Source: Gemmatimonadota bacterium (GTDB lineage Bacteria > Latescibacterota > UBA2968 > UBA8231). Taken from it: a stretch of 64,000 bases of DNA. The notes under the pieces were generated by a model. The model was not told the origin of the DNA. It saw nothing but the letters and a program-made list of their open reading frames with translations, and did no database searches. Positions within the stretch are counted from its first letter, which is position 1. The number at the start of each line of letters is the position of its first letter. This document shows, one piece after another, positions 33,369 through 42,591 of the stretch. A program made the translations under genes and the position numbers. The stretch is from the NCBI GenBank assembly GCA_009840005.1, contig VXOR01000061.1, forward strand, positions 14,194 to 78,193, written 5' to 3'.

Positions 33369-35465
33369 CTAACCCCAGAAAATCACATTGCCAACTGTGC
33401 CGGTAAAATGGTCGATGACCAAGAAGATGCCGCCCGGCAGCAGTTGCCCCAAGATCAGGCCCATAAAAAACGGCCTAGTCCGGTGGTAGCGGTCAGCACC
33501 GCCGTACTTGAGCACTAGGACTTTGACAAACCAAGCCAAGAACATATTGAACCACAGGTGATCCATAATCCACGTCGGCCCAATGGGATAGCCCAAAGGG
33601 TGCAGAGGCCACCAAGCGTAGTGCCACCGGGCTACGGTCAAACCCAACATGATGGCCGCGCCCAAGCCCATGTTGATCCAGCCCCACAGATGCGCCTCAC
33701 TCGGATAGCGCAACAGACCCTCAACATAGCGGTAGGGGGCTTCGCGGCTGACCGTGCCCCGCAGGTTGAGGTTGCCGTGCTCGTAGCTCAGCTCCAAAAT
33801 CATCCAAGTCGAAGCCACCAGCGCCACGGCTATGGCCACGACCATAGCCCAAAACAAAGGCCGACGACTCAGCTGAGCGGTTCGGCTGAGCTCACCGTCG
33901 AAGCCTCGCCGAAGTCGTCCCCGGCTCAGTTCCCCGCTTAGTTTCAGGCTGTTGGCACAGGAGGCCATGACAAAGCTGCGGACATTGGCCGTCCAGATAT
34001 AGGTGCTAGCCAGCAAGACCAAGCCCGGTGCCCCCAGCGCCGATGAGCCGACCGCAGAGATGAGGATGCCGGCCGGCACCACGGGCGGAGCGCCGTCGGA
34101 CAGACCGCCCTCGGCCACCACCCGAGTAAAGGCGACAAAAAGAGCACCAGCCAGAAACAGCAACGCCGCACCAGCCCACAGCGGCAATCCAGCCAACCAC
34201 AGCCAGCCGACCATGATCGCCGTGCCGACCACGAGGATAGCCACCGCTGCCCGGTACGACAGTATTTCGTCGGCGTCGTCAATGGCCGGATCGCCGGACC
34301 AAGCCTTGCGCCAGACCTCGGATAGATGACGGCGGGCGGCCCATAAGCCGCCGAGGAACAGCACCAGCATAGCGCCCATGGCGTGATAGACCTGTAGCGT
34401 GTGGGGGATGCCGTGGCCGCTGCCCAAGCTGGGCGCATCGCCTACGCCGAGGATGGCGAACGTGCCGCGCAACATATTGGCCAACAAATTGAAAACCCAT
34501 AGACTGAGCGCGACTTCGGTCTTGAGGAAATAGAAAAAACCAATGATGTGGAAGCGGAAGGTGATATAGAGCGTCGTGGTGCCGCGCATGATCGGCAGTT
34601 CTTGGCGGAACAAATCGACTTCGTGGGCGAATTGCATCCCTTCCGGGAAATAGGCGTACAGGCCGTGTAGCGTGCTCCAAGTGGCGGCAAGGGCAAAACC
34701 AATCCACATCCCCCGATTCTTAAAAAAAGGCGGCCAACGCTCTGTGCCTTCTCCCATCGCAGTCATGGCCAGCGGCACTTGCACCAGCGGATAGACGAGG
34801 CGCTCGTTGTCGATCCACTGCCGCCGCAACACGACCATGATGGCGATCATCACCAAGAAGAGCGACCAGACAAACGGCTGCCAAGCCGCCAGCGCCAACA
34901 GCCAAGCCTTCCACGGCACCACATAGTCGGCACCCATCCCCTCAAAGAAAAACTGGGCGTCGCCGAGCTGGCGCGGCATCATCCAGTGGGGAATGTGGGG
35001 ATGGATGAGGCTCTGCCAATTGTTTTCGGGTGTGGCAAAGTAAAAGGGAGCGGCGAGTTGGCTAATGATCTTCGAGGAAAAAACGATGGGGATGGGCGAG
35101 GCCATCACCATCATTATATACACCAGCAGCAATTCGCCCCGGCGCAAACCCCGCGTCCCACACAATTTGAGTAGGGGGTTGACTAGCCCCGCCAGCAGGG
35201 ACAGCAGGCAAACCGCGCCGACCGTGCTAAAGCCCAAGGCCATGAAGGAGCCTTGCAAATACAGGGTACTATAGGCCACGCCGCCGCCGATGAAAGCAGC
35301 CAAAAAGGTGCCCAAGGCAAAGGCCCTAAGCGTAAAGGCCGAGCCGGCTTCTTCTGCGGCAGGCTCCGGGTCGGGCGGCTCTAGGTCCAGCCGCGAGCGA
35401 AAAGCAGCCGGCAGCAGACGGCCAACTCTTTCTGGTTCAGGTGTGGTAGGTCCAGTCTCCGGCAT
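33369..35465 (-). CDS. DUF6785-family polytopic membrane protein (second paralogue)
   Basis: A 698-aa homologue of the 19573-21567 protein, with a longer acidic/proline-rich N-terminus. Shared landmarks are VVLRRQWIDNERLVYPLVQV, AIDDADEILSYRAAVAIL and LKYGGADRYHRTRPFFMGLI. At residues about 505-530 it has GELSRGRLRRGFDGELSRTA before SRRPLFW, where the paralogue has only SETTGN before RRRLLWGI. The extra segment is encoded by a palindromic repeat (33881-33920). It follows the HAD gene by 41 bp and may share its transcript. Confidence 0.8.
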   Translation of the reverse strand: MPETGPTTPEPERVGRLLPAAFRSRLDLEPPDPEPAAEEAGSAFTLRAFALGTFLAAFIGGGVAYSTLYLQGSFMALGFSTVGAVCLLSLLAGLVNPLLKLCGTRGLRRGELLLVYIMMVMASPIPIVFSSKIISQLAAPFYFATPENNWQSLIHPHIPHWMMPRQLGDAQFFFEGMGADYVVPWKAWLLALAAWQPFVWSLFLVMIAIMVVLRRQWIDNERLVYPLVQVPLAMTAMGEGTERWPPFFKNRGMWIGFALAATWSTLHGLYAYFPEGMQFAHEVDLFRQELPIMRGTTTLYITFRFHIIGFFYFLKTEVALSLWVFNLLANMLRGTFAILGVGDAPSLGSGHGIPHTLQVYHAMGAMLVLFLGGLWAARRHLSEVWRKAWSGDPAIDDADEILSYRAAVAILVVGTAIMVGWLWLAGLPLWAGAALLFLAGALFVAFTRVVAEGGLSDGAPPVVPAGILISAVGSSALGAPGLVLLASTYIWTANVRSFVMASCANSLKLSGELSRGRLRRGFDGELSRTAQLSRRPLFWAMVVAIAVALVASTWMILELSYEHGNLNLRGTVSREAPYRYVEGLLRYPSEAHLWGWINMGLGAAIMLGLTVARWHYAWWPLHPLGYPIGPTWIMDHLWFNMFLAWFVKVLVLKYGGADRYHRTRPFFMGLILGQLLPGGIFLVIDHFTGTVGNVIFWG
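33881..33920. repeat. Palindromic repeat inserted in frame in a DUF6785 gene
   Basis: TTCGGCTGAGCTCACCGTCG, AAGCCTCGCCGAAGTC and GTC follow in turn: TTCGGCTGAGCTCA matches the 2867 copy and CGCCGAAGTC matches the 7798 and 9227 copies. It codes about residues 516-528, absent from the paralogue. Confidence 0.7.
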
Positions 35466-35506
35466 TGCAGATCCGTCGCGCGAGAAAGCCGGACGAAGTC
35501 ACAGTC

Positions 35507-36232
35507 TTAGTTTTGGACGGTGGAAGCGAACCGCTCTGCGAGCAGGCTGGGCAGTTCGCCTAGGTGGGCTATTTGGTGGTATTGCTGGCGCTCGGCCTCC
35601 GAAGGCTCGACGCGCTCGTGGAGCCAAGTGGTGTAATAAGGAACATGGACAGCGTGCCCTCCCAAGGCGACGACGGGTAGGATATCCGACTTGAGCGAAT
35701 TACCCACCATCCAAAAGTCGGCCGGCTGAATGCCGTGGCGCTGCAACAGGGCCGCGTAGGTTTTCTCGTTTTTTTCGCTAACGATTTCGATATACGTAAA
35801 GTGGTCGGCCAAGCCGGAGCGGGCTATCTTGGCCTCTTGGTCGAACAAATCGCCCTTGGTCAGCAGCATCAGGGGATGGGTGCGGGACAGATGGGTGAGC
35901 ACTTCCTCGACGTGCGGTAGCGGTTCAATGGGCATTTGCAGCATCTCTTTGCCATAGTCCAAAATCTGGCGGATTTGCTGCCCCGTTACCGCGCCCTTCG
36001 TCAGATCGAGAGCCGTCTCGATCATGGACAAGGTGAAGCCCTTGATGCCATAGCCAAAGTGAGACAAGTTGCGCATTTCGGTCTCGTACAGCTCCCGCTC
36101 AGTCCACTCTGGATCGCAGTCGGCGGCTAGCAAATCCTTAAAGCGGTCTTTGACCGTCTCAAAGTAGATCTCGTTTTCCCACAAGGTATCGTCGGCGTCA
36201 AAGGCAATTAGGGCGGGCTGTGTTTTTTGCAT
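35507..36232 (-). CDS. HAD-superfamily hydrolase
   Basis: A 241-aa haloacid-dehalogenase-type phosphatase. Motif I is FDADDTLW (Asp12, Asp14), motif II LMLLTKGD, motif III Lys near EKNEKTY, motif IV GNSLKSDILP. A helical cap lies at about 25-95. Substrate unknown. It is the first of the minus-strand group that continues with DUF6785 and the M28/FtsX fusion, though a repeat separates the last two. Confidence 0.9.
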   Translation of the reverse strand: MQKTQPALIAFDADDTLWENEIYFETVKDRFKDLLAADCDPEWTERELYETEMRNLSHFGYGIKGFTLSMIETALDLTKGAVTGQQIRQILDYGKEMLQMPIEPLPHVEEVLTHLSRTHPLMLLTKGDLFDQEAKIARSGLADHFTYIEIVSEKNEKTYAALLQRHGIQPADFWMVGNSLKSDILPVVALGGHAVHVPYYTTWLHERVEPSEAERQQYHQIAHLGELPSLLAERFASTVQN

Positions 36233-36389
36233 TTGTCGAGTGGCAAGAAGTCGCTGGATGGCTAGTTGATCGAGCTTGAATTTTGGCTAACTTTGTAAAA
36301 TAGCCTGTCTGTAATTTTGGCAAAAGTGGCCCAAAAGCGAGGCTGCTGCGATTAACCCTCACGAATCAAAGAAGGAGAACATCACCATC

Positions 36390-36788
36390 ATGTGGAGATA
36401 TTGCTGGGGCTTCCTGCTGATACTTGTCGCTTGCGAAGGCCCCGTAGGGCCAGAAGGGCCGCAAGGACCGCGCGGCCGGTCAGGCTTGGACGGTTCCGAT
36501 CTATGGGTGCAGGTCGAGACAGGGACAATTTTGAATCGGAATTATACGGACGGGAATCCCAGATTCGCTTCGATCCCTCTCGCCAATTCTGGCATCGAAC
36601 CAACCGTACTCTTTTTGGGCATTGAAAATGAAAATGGGGTTTACAACAGGATTGATTTTTCCTCAGTAATTTGGGGTGGAAGCAGCAGCGACTATTCAGT
36701 CCCGGGTACCAGTGGCTGGTATGTCTTGGTCTCTGATCGTTCCAAAGATCTAGTCAGTTCCAACTACCAAGTGAAGTTCGTCCAGTAA
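36390..36788 (+). CDS. Lipoprotein with a collagen-like Gly-X-Y stretch
   Basis: A 132-aa exported protein. The signal LLILVAC ends in a lipobox (Cys15). Directly after come six Gly-X-Y triplets (GPVGPEGPQGPRGRSGLDG, residues 17-35), then a beta-rich domain of about 95 residues of unknown family (VLFLGIENENGVYNRIDF, TSGWYVLVSDRSKDL). A collagen-like stem would raise the small domain above the membrane and suggests a trimer. GGAG lies 12-15 bp upstream of the ATG. Confidence 0.75.
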   Translation: MWRYCWGFLLILVACEGPVGPEGPQGPRGRSGLDGSDLWVQVETGTILNRNYTDGNPRFASIPLANSGIEPTVLFLGIENENGVYNRIDFSSVIWGGSSSDYSVPGTSGWYVLVSDRSKDLVSSNYQVKFVQ

Positions 36789-36822
36789 GCCGCCCGCCTA
36801 TACAGATCGGTAATCAATACAA

Positions 36823-37224
36823 TCACAGATGCAGCAGCGGCTGGTCCGGGGAAAGAGGATTGGGGACCAATTTTTGTCCTGCAAGGTCGATGTGCCAGTC
36901 CATCTCTTCTAGCGGAACGGCCCCCAGCAGCGGTTGGGTGCCGCGAGGCAATTCAACGGCTCTGACCTGACATATTCGTCCCTGAACCTCGAGCTCGACC
37001 ATGCCTAAGACGCGGCATTCGTGCTGTCCGCCATCCGCGGTAACCACGCGCATAGCCCCTAGCTCTTCAAGCTTCAAAGGGGCAATGAGTTCAGCGGGGA
37101 GTGCCAATTCAGCGGCACCGGAGTCCACCAGCATGTCACAGGAGACTTCTCGTCCCTGTTTTTCCGGTGGTAGGAATCGATTCTGCCAGTTTTTCATTTT
37201 AACGGGAACGCGAAAGATGCCCAA
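36823..37224 (-). CDS. Retropepsin-like (clan AA) aspartic protease
   Basis: A 133-aa protein. CDMLVDSGAAELALP holds the Asp34-Ser-Gly active site, and PLLGAVPLEEMDWHID is the C-terminal flap/strand pair of bacterial retropepsin-like proteins. One active-site Asp per chain means it should dimerise. The TTG at 37224 is preferred because the following MGIFRVPVKM matches usual family N-termini and GGGGGA lies upstream; ATG at 37197 would cut the first strand. No signal peptide. Transcribed away from the TonB receptor gene. Confidence 0.75.
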   Translation of the reverse strand: MGIFRVPVKMKNWQNRFLPPEKQGREVSCDMLVDSGAAELALPAELIAPLKLEELGAMRVVTADGGQHECRVLGMVELEVQGRICQVRAVELPRGTQPLLGAVPLEEMDWHIDLAGQKLVPNPLSPDQPLLHL

Positions 37225-37376
37225 AGTATTATCCCCCTACCCAAAAAGTCTGCTGTGCGTAATACCAATAACGAATATACATTATAGATACCTTTGACTC
37301 GCGCAAGGTCGGCTCCGTCTGGACCTAGACGTGGATCGCCCTCTCCACCCTCACCCTCTTCACAATGAAATAGCTT

Positions 37377-40300
37377 ATGCCAACGCATCAACTTCGCTTT
37401 CTGCCTTTTCTGTCCGTCCTACTCTGGGTCGTCCTACCCGCCGGAGCTTGGGCACAGTCCCAAGCGACCACCGGCGTGATCCGCGGCTTTGTCTGGGACC
37501 AGTTTGGCAATCCCATCGCCAATGCCACCATCGCACTCGTGGAAACCCGCACCAACTACGAGCGCACCCTTACTTCGTCCGATCTGGGGCTGTTCACCGC
37601 GACCTTGTTGCCCCTCGGCTCCTACGACGTGACGGTACAGGCGGCCGGACGGGCCGAAGTGCGGCAGACCGGGGTGCAAGTGCGCGTCGGCGAGACCGTG
37701 GAGTTGATCGTCAAGATGCTGCCGCAGATGGAGGAAATGGTTGTCGAGGCGGCCTTGTCCACAGTGGATATCACCCAGAGCGAGCCGGCCACGCGCCTGC
37801 CCGAAGAGGCCGTGCAAGACCTGCCCAACAACGGGCGCAACTTTCTCAACCTGACGCTATTGACGCCGGGGGTAGCCATCGTCCAAGGCCCCGACGGCGA
37901 CGAGCTGAGCATTGGCGGGCAGCGCGGCATTCACAACAACATCTCGGTGGATGGCGCTGATTTTAATAATCCCTTCTTCGGCGAACAGCGCGGCGGCCAG
38001 CGCCCGGCCTTCACCTTTAATTTGGACGCGGTGGAGGAAATGGTGGTGATGCCGCAGGGAGCCAACGCGGAATTCGGTCGCTCCAGCGGCGGCTTTGTCA
38101 ACGTCATCACCAAGTCGGGCACCAACCAGTTGCACGGCTCCGTGCATTTTTTCGGCAAAAACGACGCCCTGTCGAGCACGGCACGGCACGAGGGCCTAGC
38201 GCGCACGCCGGACTTTAGCCAAGGACAGTTCGGCTTCACTATGGGCGGGCCACTGATAAAGGACCGAGCCTTTTTCTTTACCGCCTACGACCAGCAGGTT
38301 TTTCGCGACACCAAGCAAAGCGATAGCGCGCGCATTGATCCTCGGCTGCGCGCATTCATGGACGAGCAATTCAACGGGGCGCTAGCCGGCGACTACGGGC
38401 CGATTGACCGCACCAACGACGCCCGCGCCTTTCTCGCCAAAATCGACGCCCGCCTCTCGGATGAACACTACGCCACCTTCAAATACAATTACACGTGGTC
38501 CGAACAGGAAAACGGCACCTTTGACGTGGACTCGTGGGCGCGCAGCGCCAACGCCGTAGAACGGGACTGGTCCCACGCCTTCAACGGCAGCCTGCTGTCG
38601 CTGGTATCCGCGACCACCACTAACGAGTTTCGCTTCCAGGTTTCCCGCGAGGACCGCCCGCGTCCCTACCTTGGCCCGGACAACCCCAACACCGGGCGTC
38701 CCTTTCCCGACACGGGCATGGATTTTGTCCACGGCTATCGCTTCGGCATGCCCTTCTTCATTCCGGTCGAATACCACGACACCCGCATCCAAGCGCTCGA
38801 CAACATCTCCGTAGCCAAGGGCGATCACTTAATCAAAGCCGGGGTCGAGTGGAACCGCGTCGAATCCGTGCAGACCTTCATCGGTTTTGCCAATGGCCGC
38901 TACATCTTCAGTTCGCTAGATGGCTTCCTCAACTTCGTCGCACAGGGCAGCGGCTACGTCGAGTGCGCCGACGGCAGCACCAGCACCACTGGGGCCTGCC
39001 CCGACGGGACGGATATTACCGGGCCGGTCCTGCTCTATTTGCAGCAGTCCGGCGTCGGCGGTCTGACCGTGGAAGAAGCAGGCACCCAGGGTATCCCGCA
39101 GCACGAATTGGCCCTGTTCGTGCAGGACAGTTGGCAGCCCTCAAACAAGCTGACGCTCAACTACGGCCTGCGCTGGGAGGCGCAAATACAGCCCGATGTG
39201 CTCACCGATCCAGACGAGGTGTTCTTCGCCGATTTCATCGGCAAAACAGTGACCAATGAGACAGGCACCTACGAATTCCCCTCCAACGGCACCATTCCCT
39301 CGGATTGGGACATGTTCCAGCCGCGCCTAGGGGTGGCCTACGATGTGCACGGCGACAACAAAACCTTGCTGCGCGGCAGCGCCGGAATGTACTACGCCCG
39401 CATCCCGGGCTTGAACTTGGCCAGCACGCGCTCGACCAATGGCTCGCGTGGGCAATCCATTTTCCGCTCCAGCGTTCTGACGCCCATTTTGGGTCCACCG
39501 CCGACCTACGGCGAGCTGCTGCCCGTGCCCCAAGGCGACCCCTTCCGGCCCAATATCTTTGTCTTCGATAAGGATTTCGAGAACCCACGCACCTTCAGCG
39601 CAAACGTCGGTATCGAACGCGAATTACATGCGTCAGGTATAGTCGGCTCCTTCGGGTACACCTACGCCCGCACCGATAATCTGACGCGCTTTGTCAACCG
39701 CAACGACGCCATCTTCGGCGCTCCGTGGGCGACGGGCCTAGGAGCCGATGGCAGCAACGGGATCGGCGATTTGACCGCGGTCGAGAGCACGGCTAAGTCG
39801 CGCTACCACGGCCTCAGCTTCGGCTTGCGGCAAATGGTGCACGACGACTTGCAGTTCCAGCTCAACTACACCTTATCGTGGGACAAATCCGACGACGACA
39901 ACGAGCGCGATCCCTTCACCTTCCGCTACGTCGATCCGACCCAACTAGCGCGCGAGTGGGGCTACTCGGACCGCGACCAGCGCCACCGCTTCAATGCGTG
40001 GGCCTTGGCCGCATTGCCCGGCGGAATGTTGCTCAACCAGCGCCTGAGTTACTATTCGGCGCAGCCGGTTTCCGCATCCTGTGCGGGCAGCCGCTCGACC
40101 AACCCGTGGGGCGCAACCTCCGACCGGATCTGCGACGACGGTAGCATCACGGCGCGCAATACGCTGCGCAAGGACAACGACTTTTTCTCCTATGACGTGC
40201 GCCTGTCGCGGCCCATATTAGTGGGCAACGGCCAACTAGAAGCCATTGTCGAGGTCTTCAACCTGCTCAACACAGACAACTTCCGCGACCCTTCCAGCGT

Positions 40301-40388
40301 CGGCCTATTGTTCAATTTCGACGGCACCGTGCAATCGGGCTTGGGCGATCCGCGCCAAGTGCAGGTCGGCTTGCGCTACGTCTATTGA
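37377..40388 (+). CDS. TonB-dependent receptor, Oar-like, with carboxypeptidase-regulatory domain
   Basis: A 1003-aa outer-membrane receptor. Signal peptide to about residue 26 (GAWAQS). Residues about 30-112 are a CarboxypepD_reg Ig-like domain (GVIRGFVWDQFGNPIANATI); the plug follows at about 120-260 (LPNNGRNFLNLTLLTPGVAI, FGRSSGGFVNVITKSGTN). The rest is a beta-barrel ending in an aromatic residue (VGLRYVY). Oar-like receptors handle large substrates such as peptides or glycans. It is followed after 147 bp by a second outer-membrane protein gene, and a 12-codon frame (MTDKQTTTSAPA, from about 40475) lies in that gap. Confidence 0.92.
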   Translation: MPTHQLRFLPFLSVLLWVVLPAGAWAQSQATTGVIRGFVWDQFGNPIANATIALVETRTNYERTLTSSDLGLFTATLLPLGSYDVTVQAAGRAEVRQTGVQVRVGETVELIVKMLPQMEEMVVEAALSTVDITQSEPATRLPEEAVQDLPNNGRNFLNLTLLTPGVAIVQGPDGDELSIGGQRGIHNNISVDGADFNNPFFGEQRGGQRPAFTFNLDAVEEMVVMPQGANAEFGRSSGGFVNVITKSGTNQLHGSVHFFGKNDALSSTARHEGLARTPDFSQGQFGFTMGGPLIKDRAFFFTAYDQQVFRDTKQSDSARIDPRLRAFMDEQFNGALAGDYGPIDRTNDARAFLAKIDARLSDEHYATFKYNYTWSEQENGTFDVDSWARSANAVERDWSHAFNGSLLSLVSATTTNEFRFQVSREDRPRPYLGPDNPNTGRPFPDTGMDFVHGYRFGMPFFIPVEYHDTRIQALDNISVAKGDHLIKAGVEWNRVESVQTFIGFANGRYIFSSLDGFLNFVAQGSGYVECADGSTSTTGACPDGTDITGPVLLYLQQSGVGGLTVEEAGTQGIPQHELALFVQDSWQPSNKLTLNYGLRWEAQIQPDVLTDPDEVFFADFIGKTVTNETGTYEFPSNGTIPSDWDMFQPRLGVAYDVHGDNKTLLRGSAGMYYARIPGLNLASTRSTNGSRGQSIFRSSVLTPILGPPPTYGELLPVPQGDPFRPNIFVFDKDFENPRTFSANVGIERELHASGIVGSFGYTYARTDNLTRFVNRNDAIFGAPWATGLGADGSNGIGDLTAVESTAKSRYHGLSFGLRQMVHDDLQFQLNYTLSWDKSDDDNERDPFTFRYVDPTQLAREWGYSDRDQRHRFNAWALAALPGGMLLNQRLSYYSAQPVSASCAGSRSTNPWGATSDRICDDGSITARNTLRKDNDFFSYDVRLSRPILVGNGQLEAIVEVFNLLNTDNFRDPSSVGLLFNFDGTVQSGLGDPRQVQVGLRYVY

Positions 40389-40535
40389 GCGGCGCGTTTG
40401 ACGCTTTCCTCTCTTCTTCTATGTTAAGGAGCAATTCAAGCAAAACCCAGAACAACACACGCAGGAAATCGAACTATGACAGACAAACAAACCACAACAT
40501 CCGCGCCGGCATAGGGAAGACCCGCGAGAAATTTT

Positions 40536-41516
40536 ATGAATCACAACACTCGACCGAATTCGCCCCGCCCACTGCGGCGCTGGATCCCGCTAGCGGCCCT
40601 CTTTCTGGCGCTTGCCCCGACCCAACTACACGCCGGCGCTTGGACGCAGGCCCCAGGCGGCATGTACTTCAAAATCGCCGGACTTTCCTTCCGCTCCCAA
40701 GACTATCTGGACGCCGTTGGCGACCGGCGGGAGCGAGTGGCAAAACCCAGCGTGGAAGAATTGAGCGACGAGAGTATGTCGGCCTACCTAGAATATGGTT
40801 TGCGGGAACGCTTGACCTTGGTGGCCACCCTGCCCTATAAGCGCTTGGTGTACAAGAATACCGAAGTGAAGGTATTCAAAAGCGACGTCCTCGATACCAC
40901 CATAACCCGCATCCACCCCGACGAAATCAACTCGGGTCTGGCCGACTTGGAACTGCGCCTGCGCTGGCGCTTGCTCCGCAATCCAGCGGTAGTCTCCCTA
41001 GCGCTAGGAGGCAAATTCCCTTTAGGCTACGACATGGATCAAGACAGCATTGGCTCCCTCAGCACGGGCGGACTTGGCTTGGGGCCGAGTCCAGTGGATG
41101 GCGGCGCAGGTGCCGACAACAAGGTTCCCTTGGGCACGGGCGAGCGGGACATCGACATGCGCCTGTTGGTAGGCAAATCGCTGTACCCACTCCCGGGCTA
41201 CTTGACGAGTACGGTCGGCTATCGCAAGCGAGGCGGGGCCTTCAGCGACGAATTCTTCTACGGCTTCGAGGCTGGGGTCACTTATAAACGCCTGCTAGTC
41301 AAAGGCGTGGTCGAAGGGATGCGCACCATGGGCGACTGCGGCGCTATGGGACAAGGCGGTCTCGTCGGCGATCAAGACATCCTCAAGCTGGCCCCGGGAT
41401 TGATCTGGTCGCTCAGTAAGCACCTCGAACTCGGCGTTGATCTATTCCACATCGCCGCGGGCTGCAATACCGCCGCGGGCACGACCTACGCCGCAGGACT
41501 GGCTTTCAAGCGTTAA
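40536..41516 (+). CDS. Outer-membrane beta-barrel protein, unknown function
   Basis: A 326-aa exported protein with a signal peptide ending about residue 33 (LAPTQLHAG). Alternating strands, such as AYLEYGLRERLTLVATLPYK, SGLADLELRLRWRLL and YLTSTVGYRKRGG, and a final strand TYAAGLAFKR, suggest a 12-stranded-type barrel. It resembles the phenol-meta-pathway/transporter-type outer-membrane proteins in general look only. It lies between a TonB receptor and the MsrP operon. Confidence 0.7.
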   Translation: MNHNTRPNSPRPLRRWIPLAALFLALAPTQLHAGAWTQAPGGMYFKIAGLSFRSQDYLDAVGDRRERVAKPSVEELSDESMSAYLEYGLRERLTLVATLPYKRLVYKNTEVKVFKSDVLDTTITRIHPDEINSGLADLELRLRWRLLRNPAVVSLALGGKFPLGYDMDQDSIGSLSTGGLGLGPSPVDGGAGADNKVPLGTGERDIDMRLLVGKSLYPLPGYLTSTVGYRKRGGAFSDEFFYGFEAGVTYKRLLVKGVVEGMRTMGDCGAMGQGGLVGDQDILKLAPGLIWSLSKHLELGVDLFHIAAGCNTAAGTTYAAGLAFKR

Positions 41517-41580
41517 AAAATCGCGGCGTCAGAGCCAATCTGTTATATTCTCCTAGTACAACTCTAGCAAGGAGGTTGTG

Positions 41581-42573
41581 ATGCCGCGCAAAGAATGGGA
41601 CCTTCCCGAGCGTCAGGCCACCGACGAAGATGTCTATCTCAACCGTCGCAAGTTCATCCGACGAGCTGGCTTGGGCACCATCGGTCTGTTGGCCGGATGC
41701 ATCCCCGAAAAGCTCCTCAATCCAGCAACGCTCGTCGATCCAACAAAATATCTTGCCCCCGAGATCATCGATCCAATCCCGCCTTCAGAGTGGTATCCGG
41801 CCCCCACGAACGATGAGTTTTCCACGCTCGACCGGCCGCTCACCGACGAGGCAATAGCAGCCTTATACAACAACTTCTATGAATTTTCCACTTCCAAGGA
41901 TGTGTGGCGCTTCATAGATAATTTTGAGCCTGCCCCTTGGACCGTGGAAATAAGCGGCCTAGTGCCAGAGCCCAAGACCTACGACATCGACTACCTAATC
42001 GGCATCATGGATCTGGAAGAGCGCCTCTACCGCCACCGCTGCGTCGAGGCTTGGTCCATGGCCATCCCGTGGACGGGCTTTCCCATGCGGGACCTCGTCG
42101 ATTTCGTGCAACCGCTATCATCGGCCCGCTACGTGCGCATGATCTCCTTCTTCAATCCCGAGGTGGCCCCAGTACAATGGGATCGCTCCGATTGGCCTTG
42201 GCCCTATACCGAGGGCCTGACCATGGCCGAAGCGACCAATGAGCTAACTCTGCTGGTGACGGGCGTCTATGGCCACGAAATGCCCAAGCAACACGGTGCC
42301 CCCCTGCGCTTGGTGACGCCTTGGAAATACGGCTATAAGGGCCTCAAGTCGATCACCAAAATCGAATTCACCAGCGAACAGCCGGCGACGTTTTGGAACA
42401 CCCTAGCGCCACACGAGTACGGCTTTATCTCCAACGTCGAGCCTCAAGTCCCCCATCCCCGCTGGTCGCAAGCCAGAGAGCGCTTCATTTCCACCGATTT
42501 GAACCCAACCGAACTACGCGAGACCCTCCCCTACAACGGCTACGCAGAGTACGTCGCCCATTTGTACGAGTGA
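41581..42573 (+). CDS. MsrP-like periplasmic molybdoenzyme (YedY/sulfite-oxidase fold)
   Basis: A 330-aa protein. The N-terminus has a twin-arginine motif (NRRKFIRRAG) and a hydrophobic stretch ending LLAGC (Cys40), so it may be Tat-exported and lipid-anchored. The molybdopterin site includes YRHRCVEAWSM, with Cys154 as metal ligand, WTGFPM and HGAPLRLVTPWKYGYK. MsrP repairs methionine sulfoxide in periplasmic proteins using the heme protein MsrQ; no msrQ is seen here. AAGGAGG lies 5 bp before the ATG. It is the first of four closely spaced plus-strand genes. Confidence 0.9.
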   Translation: MPRKEWDLPERQATDEDVYLNRRKFIRRAGLGTIGLLAGCIPEKLLNPATLVDPTKYLAPEIIDPIPPSEWYPAPTNDEFSTLDRPLTDEAIAALYNNFYEFSTSKDVWRFIDNFEPAPWTVEISGLVPEPKTYDIDYLIGIMDLEERLYRHRCVEAWSMAIPWTGFPMRDLVDFVQPLSSARYVRMISFFNPEVAPVQWDRSDWPWPYTEGLTMAEATNELTLLVTGVYGHEMPKQHGAPLRLVTPWKYGYKGLKSITKIEFTSEQPATFWNTLAPHEYGFISNVEPQVPHPRWSQARERFISTDLNPTELRETLPYNGYAEYVAHLYE

Positions 42574-42591
42574 TTCTTAAAGGAGACCCTT

